Assembly: GCF_007833355.1 (NCBI RefSeq)
Contig: NZ_CP020914.1
Location: forward strand, 2,156,047-2,220,046
Source: Denitratisoma sp. DHT3
GTDB taxonomy: Bacteria > Pseudomonadota > Gammaproteobacteria > Burkholderiales > Rhodocyclaceae
DNA length: 64,000 nucleotides
Direction: 5' to 3'
Both the position numbers and the translations under genes were made by a program. The notes under the pieces were generated by a model. The model worked only from the letters and a program-made list of their open reading frames with translations, was not told the origin of the DNA and did no database searches. This document shows, in pieces, positions 56,021 to 63,838 of the stretch. Within the stretch, counting starts at the first letter, position 1. Every line of letters starts with the position of its first letter.

Positions 56021-58206
56021 CCTTCCTCCCTGATGTCGCCCGCTTTCCCCTGCGCATCGGCGCCGATCCCGAGACCTTGAGCCACCTCCAGCGGGAACCC
56101 CTGCTGTTCGCCGCCCACTATGCGGCCCTGCAGCGGGTCGTGAAATGGCCCGAGTCCATCTTGCGCATCACCAGCGCCGTCAATGCCCGCTATGCCCAGC
56201 ACGACGAGGTCCTGAAACTCATCGAGACCCTGCGCAGTCAGGTCCCCATGGCCCTGTCCGCCGATCTGGCCCGCAGTCTGGCGGAAGGCCTGGAACTCCA
56301 TGACAGCTTTCAGCAGGACCCCACCAAATACGCCCAGACCTGCGAGAACTTCCTGGAAGCCTACCGTCGTGCCCTGGCCGAGGAAATCGACGCCGGGGAA
56401 GACAGCGCCACTGGCCGACTCGAAATCCTGTCGGCCCTGATGGCCTTCTCCCCGGCGGAAACCCAGGTGCTGCGCTACGCCCTGTGCTGCACCGTCCATC
56501 CTCCCCTGCAACTCTTCACCCGTCTTTTCTGCGAACAGCGGGTTGATCGGAACCAGTTCTGGCAGATCACCCTGGAGATGGACGCTAAAACCCTCAGTAC
56601 CGCCCTCTCGTCCCGGGGGCGACTGGCCGGGACCCGGATGTTCCACACCACCCAGACCCATCCCTCCCTCTCGGAGTTCTGGGCAGAACTGCTGATCAAC
56701 ACCGGCATCCCCCTCACCACCTGCATCCTCCAGCCCCTGGAACCCCAGGGGTCCTCGGGAGAAACCTCCCGACTGCCCCCTGAGGACCGGGAAATCCTGG
56801 AAGCCCTGCTGCTTCCCCGGGAGGTAGGCCTGCTGGGCATCAATGCCTTGCTCTACGGCAAGACCGCCCGGGACAAGCATCGCCTGGCCCGGGGCCTGAT
56901 CCTGGCCTCCGGCGCCATCCCCTATACCCTCAACCCCGACATTCCCGATGGAGATCGGCCCACTGCGGTGATGATGGCCCAGCGCCTCCTGGCCCAGCGT
57001 CCGGAACGGACGGTCCTGGTGGTGGAGAAGGCCCAGAGCGTGCTGACCCGGGTCTATCCGGAGGTCTTCGGTTTCATGGGTTTTTTGGATGAAGCTGCGG
57101 ATGCCCAGCCCCTGGATCAGCGCCTCCTGGGAGAGAACCCCATCCCCACCCTGTGGCTGAGCCATGAGGCCAACCGTCTCCACCCGGAGACCCTGGGTCG
57201 CTTCCTGTTCCATGCCGAAGCCCTCAAGGGCACCCGGGCAGACCGGAAGGTCATGGTGGAGTCCCTGATCGAGACCCTGCCGGTGGCCCCCCGTACCAAG
57301 CTGGAACTGGTCAAGCTGGAAGGCCTCTCGGAACAGCAGGTGAGCTCGGCCAAGTCCCTGGCGAAGATCACGGCTGGCCGCTCCCGGCGTACCTACGCCC
57401 GCCATCTGCTTCTGGCAGCCCAGCGCAGCCAGAAGGCCCTGGCCCGGAAGAACAAGGATGAAGCCCGGATGCCGGTCACCCAGTACAGCCTGGACTATCT
57501 CAACTCCGCGGGAAGGTTCGGTCCGGCCAAGATTCTCCAGTCACTGCGCCTACGGCCCCAGGCAAGTCTGTGCCTGTACGGCCTGCCCGGGACCGGCAAG
57601 ACCCAATTCGCCGAGCACCTGGCCCAGGAACTGGGCTACCCCCTCCTGACCAAGCGGGCCTCGGAGCTCTTCGACAAGTATGTGGGGGAGTCGGAGAAGC
57701 GGATGAGCGAGGCCTTCGATCAGGCCGAGGAGGAAGGAGCCATCCTGTTGCTGGACGAGGCGGACTCCTTTCTGGCGGATCGTACTCGCAGTCGGCACCA
57801 GTGGGAGGTCTCCATCGTCAATGAACTCCTGCAGCAGATAGAGTGCTTCGAGGGAATCTTCATCTGTGCCACCAATCTGTACTCCCATCTGGACATTGCC
57901 GCCCTGCGACGCTTTACCTTCAAGCTGGAGTTCCTGCCCCTGAATTTCGAGCAGCGCTGGGAAATGTTCCTGAATGAGGCGGACCTGAGGAACAAGCCCC
58001 TGAGCCCCTCCCAGCAGGCGGACTACGAAGAGCGGTTGATCCTCATGAAGAACCTGACCCCGGGGGATTTTGCGACGGTGAAGCGCCAGTGCCTGCTGTT
58101 GGGTGAGAGCCTATCTCCCCAGGAATGGCTGGATCAGCTGGAACTGGAGGTCCTGGCCAAGCAGCGGCAGAGTGAGGACTATCGAGCTGGGGAGGTGGCG
58201 GCATGA
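56017..58206 (+). CDS. Tandem-AAA ATPase with degenerate first module
   Basis: A 729-residue protein. The first ~210 residues are helical and unrecognised. A first AAA-like module lacks a proper Walker A (residues about 279-286, LYGKTARD) but keeps an FHAEALKG-type C-terminal part. The second module is complete: Walker A YGLPGTGKTQFAEHLA at 522, pore-loop-like FDKYVGESEKRM, Walker B ILLLDEADS with Asp580, sensor 1 in FICATN and LRRFTFKLEFLP. The Cdc48/FtsH-like pore loop suggests unfolding or remodelling of a protein substrate. Confidence 0.9.
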   Translation: MTFLPDVARFPLRIGADPETLSHLQREPLLFAAHYAALQRVVKWPESILRITSAVNARYAQHDEVLKLIETLRSQVPMALSADLARSLAEGLELHDSFQQDPTKYAQTCENFLEAYRRALAEEIDAGEDSATGRLEILSALMAFSPAETQVLRYALCCTVHPPLQLFTRLFCEQRVDRNQFWQITLEMDAKTLSTALSSRGRLAGTRMFHTTQTHPSLSEFWAELLINTGIPLTTCILQPLEPQGSSGETSRLPPEDREILEALLLPREVGLLGINALLYGKTARDKHRLARGLILASGAIPYTLNPDIPDGDRPTAVMMAQRLLAQRPERTVLVVEKAQSVLTRVYPEVFGFMGFLDEAADAQPLDQRLLGENPIPTLWLSHEANRLHPETLGRFLFHAEALKGTRADRKVMVESLIETLPVAPRTKLELVKLEGLSEQQVSSAKSLAKITAGRSRRTYARHLLLAAQRSQKALARKNKDEARMPVTQYSLDYLNSAGRFGPAKILQSLRLRPQASLCLYGLPGTGKTQFAEHLAQELGYPLLTKRASELFDKYVGESEKRMSEAFDQAEEEGAILLLDEADSFLADRTRSRHQWEVSIVNELLQQIECFEGIFICATNLYSHLDIAALRRFTFKLEFLPLNFEQRWEMFLNEADLRNKPLSPSQQADYEERLILMKNLTPGDFATVKRQCLLLGESLSPQEWLDQLELEVLAKQRQSEDYRAGEVAA

Positions 58207-58466
58207 AGACCCAGCGTAATGTCCCCACGGTGCCCGCTCCCCCCACGGGCAAGCCTACCGCCCCTCATACCACCCAACCCCATGCTCCGAACTTGGTGGG
58301 TCAGGTGGGACTCATCGGGGGCGCGGTAATGCTGTGTCTGGTGATCCTGGCCAGCGCCACTGAAAGCACGGGCGTGTGGATCGGCACGGGCCTCATGGGT
58401 CTGGTCTGGCTGGGCCTGGTGGTTATCAGCCAATTCATCGAGGGCAAACAAGGAGAGAAACCGTGA
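58203..58466 (+). CDS. Small membrane protein, 87 aa
   Basis: Soluble Pro/Thr-rich N-terminus (about 30 residues, VPTVPAPPTGKPTAP), then two hydrophobic segments (about 32-52 and 57-77) separated by a short ESTG turn, and a charged tail (EGKQGEKP). Not recognised. Its start overlaps the AAA gene stop (ATGA). Confidence 0.75.
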   Translation: MKTQRNVPTVPAPPTGKPTAPHTTQPHAPNLVGQVGLIGGAVMLCLVILASATESTGVWIGTGLMGLVWLGLVVISQFIEGKQGEKP

Positions 58467-58789
58467 TGACACTGAAGGATGAATTCCAATCAGGACTTAA
58501 AACCGGCTTGCGCCCCTTCCGGGCGGCCTGTGGGGTCTTGCTGCCGGCGTTTCTGGGGGCGGCAGTTCTCATGGCCCTGGGGGTGGCCCTGCTGATGGGG
58601 ACGACAGACTATGCTGGCCATCGCCCGGCCTGGGCCCAGGGCCTGAGCGAAGTCCTGATCCTGCTGGGGGCCTTGGGGCTGACGGTGGGATGTCTTCGGG
58701 GCTGGTGGGTGATGTTCCAAGTGGCGTTTCCCCACCACATAGCAAAACACCCGGATACCGGTCTAAACAAGGAGGAAGACCCCTCATGA
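58466..58789 (+). CDS. Small membrane protein, 107 aa
   Basis: Two long hydrophobic segments (about residues 24-46 and 63-85) with a short periplasm-facing loop TTDYAGHRPAWAQ, plus a C-terminal tail HIAKHPDTGLNKEEDP. AGGAG lies before the ATG, which shares one base with the stop of the preceding gene. Not recognised; probably a partner of the 87-aa protein. Confidence 0.75.
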   Translation: MTLKDEFQSGLKTGLRPFRAACGVLLPAFLGAAVLMALGVALLMGTTDYAGHRPAWAQGLSEVLILLGALGLTVGCLRGWWVMFQVAFPHHIAKHPDTGLNKEEDPS

Positions 58790-59439
58790 CGATCCTGAGT
58801 GTGGACTTTATTCCCCGGCGCAAGGCGGAAGTCCTGACGGTGGAGGAGGCAACGGCGGTGATTTCCATTAACGAACCCGAATCCGGAATGGCCCCGCTGG
58901 CGGTGTTTCCGGAAATCCTGCGGCTGGCGTTTCATGATGTGGATAGCCAGGACTACGCCGACTGGGTCCTGTTTGACGATGCCCAGGGCCAGGAGGTCAT
59001 CGGGTTCGTCGAGCGGCTCCATGCCTCTCCCATAGCCCATGATCTCAAGGTGCATTGCCGGGCGGGGATTTCTCGTTCGGCAGCGGTGGCCTTGTACGTG
59101 GCTGAAGCGACGGGCTGTGAGTTCCTGCGACGGCCCTTTGCGGGGCTGGCCAACAAGCTGATGCTGGAGATTCTGTCCCGGGCTTCAGGACTTCCGCTCA
59201 AACGGCCCCGGGCACTGCCCAAGCGGGAACGGTTCCAGGTGGAGGTCAGCCGGAATTTTGAGACGGGGCTGGCTGAGGTTCGGGTAGTCAATGGGGTCAC
59301 TGGGGAGGAAATCGTCCAGGAAGCGCCCATGCTGGAGGTTCCCCAGTTAGTGACGGCAGGCCTGCAGCGGGTCTGGGGGATTGCCAATCCGCCCTCGGCC
59401 CATCATGTGACGAATTGGGATCATTTGGAGGGAAGTTGA
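58786..59439 (+). CDS. Cys-based (PTP/DSP-like) phosphatase, 217 aa
   Basis: Residues 1-120 have a protein-tyrosine/dual-specificity phosphatase outline with the P-loop KVHCRAGISRSAAVAL (Cys91, Arg97). A preceding FHDVDSQDYADW region could supply the general acid Asp. The C-terminal 90 residues are unrecognised (KRERFQVEVSRNFETGL, then VRVVNGVTGEEIVQEA). AAGGAGG lies 11 bases before the ATG, and the start overlaps the previous stop. Substrate (protein, lipid or nucleotide) unknown. Confidence 0.85.
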   Translation: MTILSVDFIPRRKAEVLTVEEATAVISINEPESGMAPLAVFPEILRLAFHDVDSQDYADWVLFDDAQGQEVIGFVERLHASPIAHDLKVHCRAGISRSAAVALYVAEATGCEFLRRPFAGLANKLMLEILSRASGLPLKRPRALPKRERFQVEVSRNFETGLAEVRVVNGVTGEEIVQEAPMLEVPQLVTAGLQRVWGIANPPSAHHVTNWDHLEGS

Positions 59440-59600
59440 GGGCGGACCGGGCGACGGGCCAGGAAGCGCTATTCCAGCGGGAACGGAGGCGGGGGAGATC
59501 GCGACTCTGGACAGCCGATCTGAAGCCCATTCAAGGACTCTTCGGCCGTCAATACAGGGAAAGCTGGTCGGCGGTGAAACGCAGGAATCTATGGATCTGA
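59436..59600 (+). CDS. Possible basic small ORF, 54 aa (TTG start)
   Basis: A TTG at 59436 overlaps the phosphatase stop (TTGA) with GGAGG 4 bases upstream, the same coupling style seen elsewhere in this window. The 54-residue product is very basic (many Arg) and unrecognised. Weak evidence: non-ATG start and no homology by eye. Confidence 0.3.
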   Translation: MRADRATGQEALFQRERRRGRSRLWTADLKPIQGLFGRQYRESWSAVKRRNLWI

Positions 59601-59615
59601 GAAAGGAAGAATCAA

Positions 59616-59732
59616 ATGGATCTTCAACAAACCCTGATGGGACTGGGCATCCTGGCGGTAGTCGTGGGCCTGATCGTCCTGGGTATTGTGGGAATTCACC
59701 ACTGGGAAGAACGGCAAGAGAAGGACTCGTAA
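59616..59732 (+). CDS. Small single-span membrane peptide, 38 aa
   Basis: A 38-residue ORF with AAGGA 8 bases before its ATG. It starts MDLQQTL, has one strong membrane helix (about residues 9-27, mostly Ala/Val/Leu/Ile/Gly) and ends in a charged tail HHWEERQEKDS. It closes the operon just before a strong hairpin. Not recognised; the third membrane component of this gene set. Confidence 0.55.
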   Translation: MDLQQTLMGLGILAVVVGLIVLGIVGIHHWEERQEKDS

Positions 59733-59769
59733 GAGTCTTGCCCAGAACAGCTGAAGAAAAGGCTGAGAG

Positions 59770-59798
59770 TAAAGGGCCGCCCATCGGGCGGCCCTGCG
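59770..59798. terminator. Bidirectional terminator between the operon and HU gene
   Basis: Perfect stem AGGGCCGCCC/GGGCGGCCCT with an ATC loop. On the minus strand it is followed by TTTACT, on the plus strand preceded by AAA. It separates two convergent transcripts. Confidence 0.75.
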
Positions 59799-59805
59799 GA
59801 GACGC

Positions 59806-60240
59806 TTAGAGGGCAGCGTCCTTCAGTTTCTTTAGGGGACGAATCCGCAGCTTCACGGTGGCCGGCTTGGCGGCGAACCACTGCTCTTCCTTGGTGAAGG
59901 GATTGATTCCCTTGCGCTTGGGCTTGGCGGGCACCTTCTGGGCCACGACCTTGAGAAGTCCCGGCAGCAGGAATTCGCCCAGCCCCTTCTTGCTGACCGA
60001 TGCCAGGGCGGCAGCCTCCAAGGCGGCCATGACCTTCTTTACCTCCTTGGCCTCGACCCCCGAGGTTTCCGCCAGGAAGGCGGTCAAGGTGGTCTTGTTG
60101 AAGGCGGTCTTGATGGGTTTGATCGCGGCGGGGGCGGCCTTGGTGGCCGGCTTGGCGACTACCTTCTTGGCGGGGGCCTTGGCGGCCGGTTTCTTGGCAG
60201 GCTTGGCTGCAGGTTTTGCGGCGGGTTTCTTGGTGGCCAT
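59806..60240 (-). CDS. HU-family DNA-binding protein with Lys/Ala/Pro-rich tail
   Basis: Nucleoid protein (144 aa). Residues about 1-45 are a histone-H1-like array of AAKPAAKPAKKPAAK repeats. The rest is an HU domain (FNKTTLTAFLAETSG, then GEFLLPGLLKVVAQKVP and KGINPFTKEEQWFAAKPA). The ATG at 60240 has AAGGA 7 bases upstream. The HU part is typical of betaproteobacterial extended HU proteins; the position on the element side of the window is notable. Confidence 0.88.
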   Translation of the reverse strand: MATKKPAAKPAAKPAKKPAAKAPAKKVVAKPATKAAPAAIKPIKTAFNKTTLTAFLAETSGVEAKEVKKVMAALEAAALASVSKKGLGEFLLPGLLKVVAQKVPAKPKRKGINPFTKEEQWFAAKPATVKLRIRPLKKLKDAAL

Positions 60241-60454
60241 GGTGGGTTCCTTCAATCTATGGAATGGAAAAGACTGCCAAGGGATTGTAAGAAGCCCCCC
60301 TCACGCCTATGGAGGGGAAATGGGGCTGGATGACGGCATAGTTCAATTTGTCATGGGAATGGCAGGCGTGCCAGTGCTTGAATTGAGAGTCACCGAAATA
60401 AAAGATCTGAATTAACTTGACATAGGTGGACTCCGGCTAAATTTAACCTAAAAA

Positions 60455-61351
60455 CTATAATCCGTGGTTACTTCGCGCCTGCTCGAGATACTGGCATACC
60501 TTCTCTGCTCCATCTAGTAGTCGTGGAGTATGGCGTTGAATCAATTCAGGTGGAATATGAAACAGATTGTTCCGGGATACGGCTGTCATGCTTGCCCATC
60601 GCCGCCAATCTTCTAGCCATTCAGGTCTGGATTCGTCCATGCCCGATGCGATAATCACTTCAGGATTTTCTGCCAGTACTGCTTCCTCGGTGACTATGGG
60701 GGCGAGGGTGCCGAACTGAGCGAATATATTTTTTCCGCCGCAAAGTGTAAGAACATTGCTAATGATCTGTTGACCACCAATGGTCATCAATGGATTCTTC
60801 CATACTTGATAGAACACCCGAACAGGTGGCTGTGTGGCATATCGGATAGCCATGGTCTTATGACGATTACGGAAGCGCGCTGATTCGGTTCGGGCGATAG
60901 CGCTAGTGCCTGCCAAGATGCCGATTTGATCGATGTTGCGCGCTACATCGTCAATTTGATCAGGCTGGGTGAGGAATATCTTGAGACCAAGTTGGCGCAA
61001 ACGCTCGACTTGTTCCTTCGGATTGCCGCTGACCCAGCCTATTACAAGATCTGGTTTCAGACTTAGGATAGTCTCTGCGTCAAATCGGGTATAGCCACCA
61101 ACCAGTGGCAGCTTTTTGGCCGCTTCCGGATAGGTACTGTACTGTACTGCTCCAACAAGCCGGCTGCCGGCTCCAGCTGCATAGACCAATTCTGTTACGT
61201 GAGGTGCCAAGCTAACAATGCGCTTGGCCGGGCTGTCCAACTTTAGGGTGTAGCCTGCATCGTCCACTAGGGTAACAGGGGACGTGGCTCCGGTAGCTGT
61301 CTGGCACAATATGAGGATTAGCAGCGGGAACGTGGCAAGAAGCGTCTTCAT
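60455..61351 (-). CDS. btuF: Cobalamin-binding periplasmic protein BtuF (copy 2)
   Basis: Second BtuF (298 aa) with signal peptide ending TATGATSPV. It keeps nearly all conserved blocks of copy 1 at 12932-13873, for example RIVSLAPHVTELVYAAGAG, IDDVARNI-QIGILAGT, WKNPLMT-GG-QIIS and QRHTPRLLDGAE. Synonymous codon choice is much less GC-rich than in copy 1. It is the last gene of the cobT-cobD-btuF operon; its start overlaps the cobD stop (ATGA). Confidence 0.9.
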   Translation of the reverse strand: MKTLLATFPLLILILCQTATGATSPVTLVDDAGYTLKLDSPAKRIVSLAPHVTELVYAAGAGSRLVGAVQYSTYPEAAKKLPLVGGYTRFDAETILSLKPDLVIGWVSGNPKEQVERLRQLGLKIFLTQPDQIDDVARNIDQIGILAGTSAIARTESARFRNRHKTMAIRYATQPPVRVFYQVWKNPLMTIGGQQIISNVLTLCGGKNIFAQFGTLAPIVTEEAVLAENPEVIIASGMDESRPEWLEDWRRWASMTAVSRNNLFHIPPELIQRHTPRLLDGAEKVCQYLEQARSNHGL

Positions 61352-62403
61352 GGATGGTGGTCGATATGGTCAAGTGCGAAACTCAGTCGTTGCCATTGTT
61401 CCTCATCACCAGGCAACCCTATACGTAGGGCTGGTGGGCTATCAAAAAGACGAGCAAGGATACCCTGGCGCGCCAAGGCATGATGGAGCCTTGCAGCATC
61501 GTTCCTTGGAATGTAGTGGAATAGGCTGCTGGTCGTGTTTCCCTTGAGGCCAAAGCTGGCTAATATTGCCGCCAGTCTCTGGCTGGCCTGAACCAGTCGG
61601 CGGCGTTGGTTGAATTGCCAGGGCTGGTCGGTAAGTGCCTGCACTGCAACGTGGCGGCATGGATGGGCTATGGACCAAGGCCCCAATTGATCACCCAGAA
61701 TGGTGAGTAATGACGCCGGTCCGATGACAAAACCAACTCTCGCCCCTGCCAAACCAAAGAACTTGCCGAGAGAACGCAGCACTATCAGGCTAGGACAGTT
61801 GGCACCGACATTGGATATTAAACTTCCTGTTGGATCAACGTCAGCAAAAGCTTCGTCGATTACAAGCCAGCCTCCACGTCGATTCAACTTGTGAGCGACA
61901 GCTAACAGCTTATCGGAGGAATGCCGATGACCGGTTGGGTTATTCGGATTGATAACAACTACCACATCGGCATTCGTCGCCACATCATCTAATGATTCTG
62001 GAGAGAAAGTCCGCACTTGATGGGCTTCTCGGTGCCAGGCTCTCAAATGCTCTGCGTAACTTGGTGCTTGCACGGCTACACGGCAAGGAGTACGCAAGCG
62101 AGGTAAGGCCTGGATCGCTGCCTGAGATCCAGCCACGGGTAATAAAGACTGATCCTCTGTCAGTTCGTAATATTTGCGTGCCACAGTCTGAAGTTCATCG
62201 TCTTCCTCAGGTAAACGTTGCCAACAATTGCTGGGCGGCGGTGAGGCAGGATAAGAGAATGGTGATATGCCAGTGGATAAGTCTACCCACTGGTGGATGG
62301 GTATATCCCACTGTAAGGATGCTTGTCTTAATCGGCCGCCATGGTGCAGTGGTGTTAGCGAAGATAAGGAAGATAAAGTGCGTTGGGACTGATATTTGGC
62401 CAT
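61348..62403 (-). CDS. cobD: Threonine-phosphate decarboxylase (CobD/CobC-like)
   Basis: PLP enzyme of the aspartate aminotransferase fold (351 aa) that makes (R)-1-amino-2-propanol O-2-phosphate, the linker of the B12 nucleotide loop. TPLHHGGRLRQAS and DLSTGISPFSYP near the N-terminus, VVVINPNNPTGHR, DEAFADVDP and the PLP-lysine motif RSLGKFFGLAGARVGF. Called cobD in the Salmonella naming and cobC in the Pseudomonas naming. Confidence 0.92.
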   Translation of the reverse strand: MAKYQSQRTLSSLSSLTPLHHGGRLRQASLQWDIPIHQWVDLSTGISPFSYPASPPPSNCWQRLPEEDDELQTVARKYYELTEDQSLLPVAGSQAAIQALPRLRTPCRVAVQAPSYAEHLRAWHREAHQVRTFSPESLDDVATNADVVVVINPNNPTGHRHSSDKLLAVAHKLNRRGGWLVIDEAFADVDPTGSLISNVGANCPSLIVLRSLGKFFGLAGARVGFVIGPASLLTILGDQLGPWSIAHPCRHVAVQALTDQPWQFNQRRRLVQASQRLAAILASFGLKGNTTSSLFHYIPRNDAARLHHALARQGILARLFDSPPALRIGLPGDEEQWQRLSFALDHIDHHP

Positions 62404-62431
62404 GGTGAAAGCACTAAGGGATCATCACCCG

Positions 62432-63487
62432 TCAGATAGTTGTTTCGGAGACACCGGCAGACTCGAAGCTGGCCATCTGCACCAGGAAATTTGCTGCTGC
62501 TTGAATGAGTGGTAATGCCAACGCTGCGCCAGTCCCCTCGCCTAAACGCATGCCAAGATTCAGTAATGGTCTTTTACCTAGGGCACCCATCTGAATCTTA
62601 TGCCCGGGTTCTTCTGATCCATGGGCAAAAACACAATAATCTAGCAGGTGAGGTTGAAGCCTAGCAGCTATAAGCAGGGAGGCAGTGACGATGAATCCGT
62701 CTACTATGATCAATACACCGGCTTCGCCAGCGGCGAGTAGTGCACCTGTCATCATCGCGATTTCGAAGCCGCCAAAGTGGGTTAGGATCGCCAAGGGATC
62801 GGAATTTCCACGATAGCGGGATGCGGCTACAGAGAGTAATTCCTGCTTGCGTATAAGGCCGACATCGTCGAGTCCAGTCCCGGGGCCGATACAGGAATTC
62901 AATGGGGCAGGGGCTAGGTAATGGGTGATCAATGAAGCTGAAGCGGTATTGCCAATTCCCATTTCTCCACAAGCTAATACATTGCATCCGTTTTGGATCA
63001 ACTGTCGAACAAGCTCACTTCCTATTTCGATCGCCGCATGGCATTGGGCGTCGGTCATGGCAGGTCCTTCCAGGTAACTGGCAGTTCCAGGAGCAATCTT
63101 GGCATCTATAAGGCCTGTTCGTTTTCCAAAGACATGAGCGACGCCTGCATCAACCACTTGCAAAGACCAGCCCAACTGGCGAGCGAATACGTTAATTGCA
63201 GCACCACCCGCCAGGAAGTTTTCCACCATTTGCCAGGTGACTTCTTGAGGATAGGCAGATATGCCTTCTTGAGCAGCGCCATGATCGCCTGCGAAAACCA
63301 ACAGATGAGGGGCAACAATTTCTGGTGACAGCGTATTCTGGATGCGACCGAGTTGTAGGGCCAGTTCTTCTAACCGTCCCAAGGCTCCCTTTGGCTTGGT
63401 TTTGAGATCAATTTTGCGTTGCAAGGCTTCATCAAAGGTAGTCTGAAGCGGGCGCAAGTCGGCGCCAATTTTGCTAAATGAATGCAT
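62432..63487 (-). CDS. cobT: Nicotinate-nucleotide-dimethylbenzimidazole phosphoribosyltransferase CobT
   Basis: Activates the lower-ligand base (DMB) to its riboside phosphate (351 aa). [41 protein letters not shown] and the C-terminal [19 protein letters not shown], which contains the catalytic Glu, are all present. The ATG at 63487 has GGAG 6 bases upstream; the 75 bp longer frame runs toward the riboswitch. First gene of the operon. Confidence 0.94.
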   Translation of the reverse strand: MHSFSKIGADLRPLQTTFDEALQRKIDLKTKPKGALGRLEELALQLGRIQNTLSPEIVAPHLLVFAGDHGAAQEGISAYPQEVTWQMVENFLAGGAAINVFARQLGWSLQVVDAGVAHVFGKRTGLIDAKIAPGTASYLEGPAMTDAQCHAAIEIGSELVRQLIQNGCNVLACGEMGIGNTASASLITHYLAPAPLNSCIGPGTGLDDVGLIRKQELLSVAASRYRGNSDPLAILTHFGGFEIAMMTGALLAAGEAGVLIIVDGFIVTASLLIAARLQPHLLDYCVFAHGSEEPGHKIQMGALGKRPLLNLGMRLGEGTGAALALPLIQAAANFLVQMASFESAGVSETTI

Positions 63488-63562
63488 CCGATTCTCCAGT
63501 TGACAGTCCAAGACATGGGTACGGTTTCCAGCCATGGCCCAGTAGGACGTTGATTGGATCAC

Positions 63563-63725
63563 TCGCCGGCAGGTCTTCTGACTCCCGGATCATTCGCCTT
63601 GCCCGCACCTTCCCGTGGATGATTATTACCACAGTGGTTGGTCATGGACCATGCAGGCAGCGTCCCCGGTCACAGCGGCGGGCCCGCCACGGTTTCGCAC
63701 CGTGTTCCCTTAGCTAGCGAGGTGT
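63563..63725 (-). promoter_or_regulatory. Cobalamin riboswitch upstream of cobT
   Basis: On the minus strand the aptamer shows GGGAACACGGTGCGAAACC, GCCCGCCGCTGTGACCGGGG, CACTG...GGGAAGG and GTCAGAAGACCTGCCGG, the classic class I features. It ends about 75 bp before the cobT ATG. Confidence 0.93.
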
Positions 63726-63737
63726 GTTACCACGCTG

Positions 63738-63767
63738 ATTATCAATTCCACAAATGTGGTATGTCAA
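63738..63767 (-). promoter_or_regulatory. Sigma-70 promoter of cobT-cobD-btuF
   Basis: TTGACA-N18-GATAAT on the minus strand, start predicted near 63731, just before the riboswitch. The spacer contains a perfect 12-bp palindrome CCACAAATGTGG (63748-63759), a possible operator. Confidence 0.65.
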
Positions 63768-63838
63768 AGTTCCACGAGTGTCTCGATAAGTTTCTATTAT
63801 GAGTGCGCATACAATCTGCTCCGATGTTGGAGAAATCT

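Noticed and set aside
59415..59435. Longer start of the basic small ORF after the phosphatase
   Set aside because: It would begin at a TTG inside the phosphatase gene without a ribosome site; only the TTGA overlap start is kept, at low confidence.
60285..60325. Possible right attachment site (AGCCCCCCTCACGCC resembles the tRNA 3' end)
   Set aside because: Only a loose match with gaps, no longer identity and no second core; not enough for an att call.
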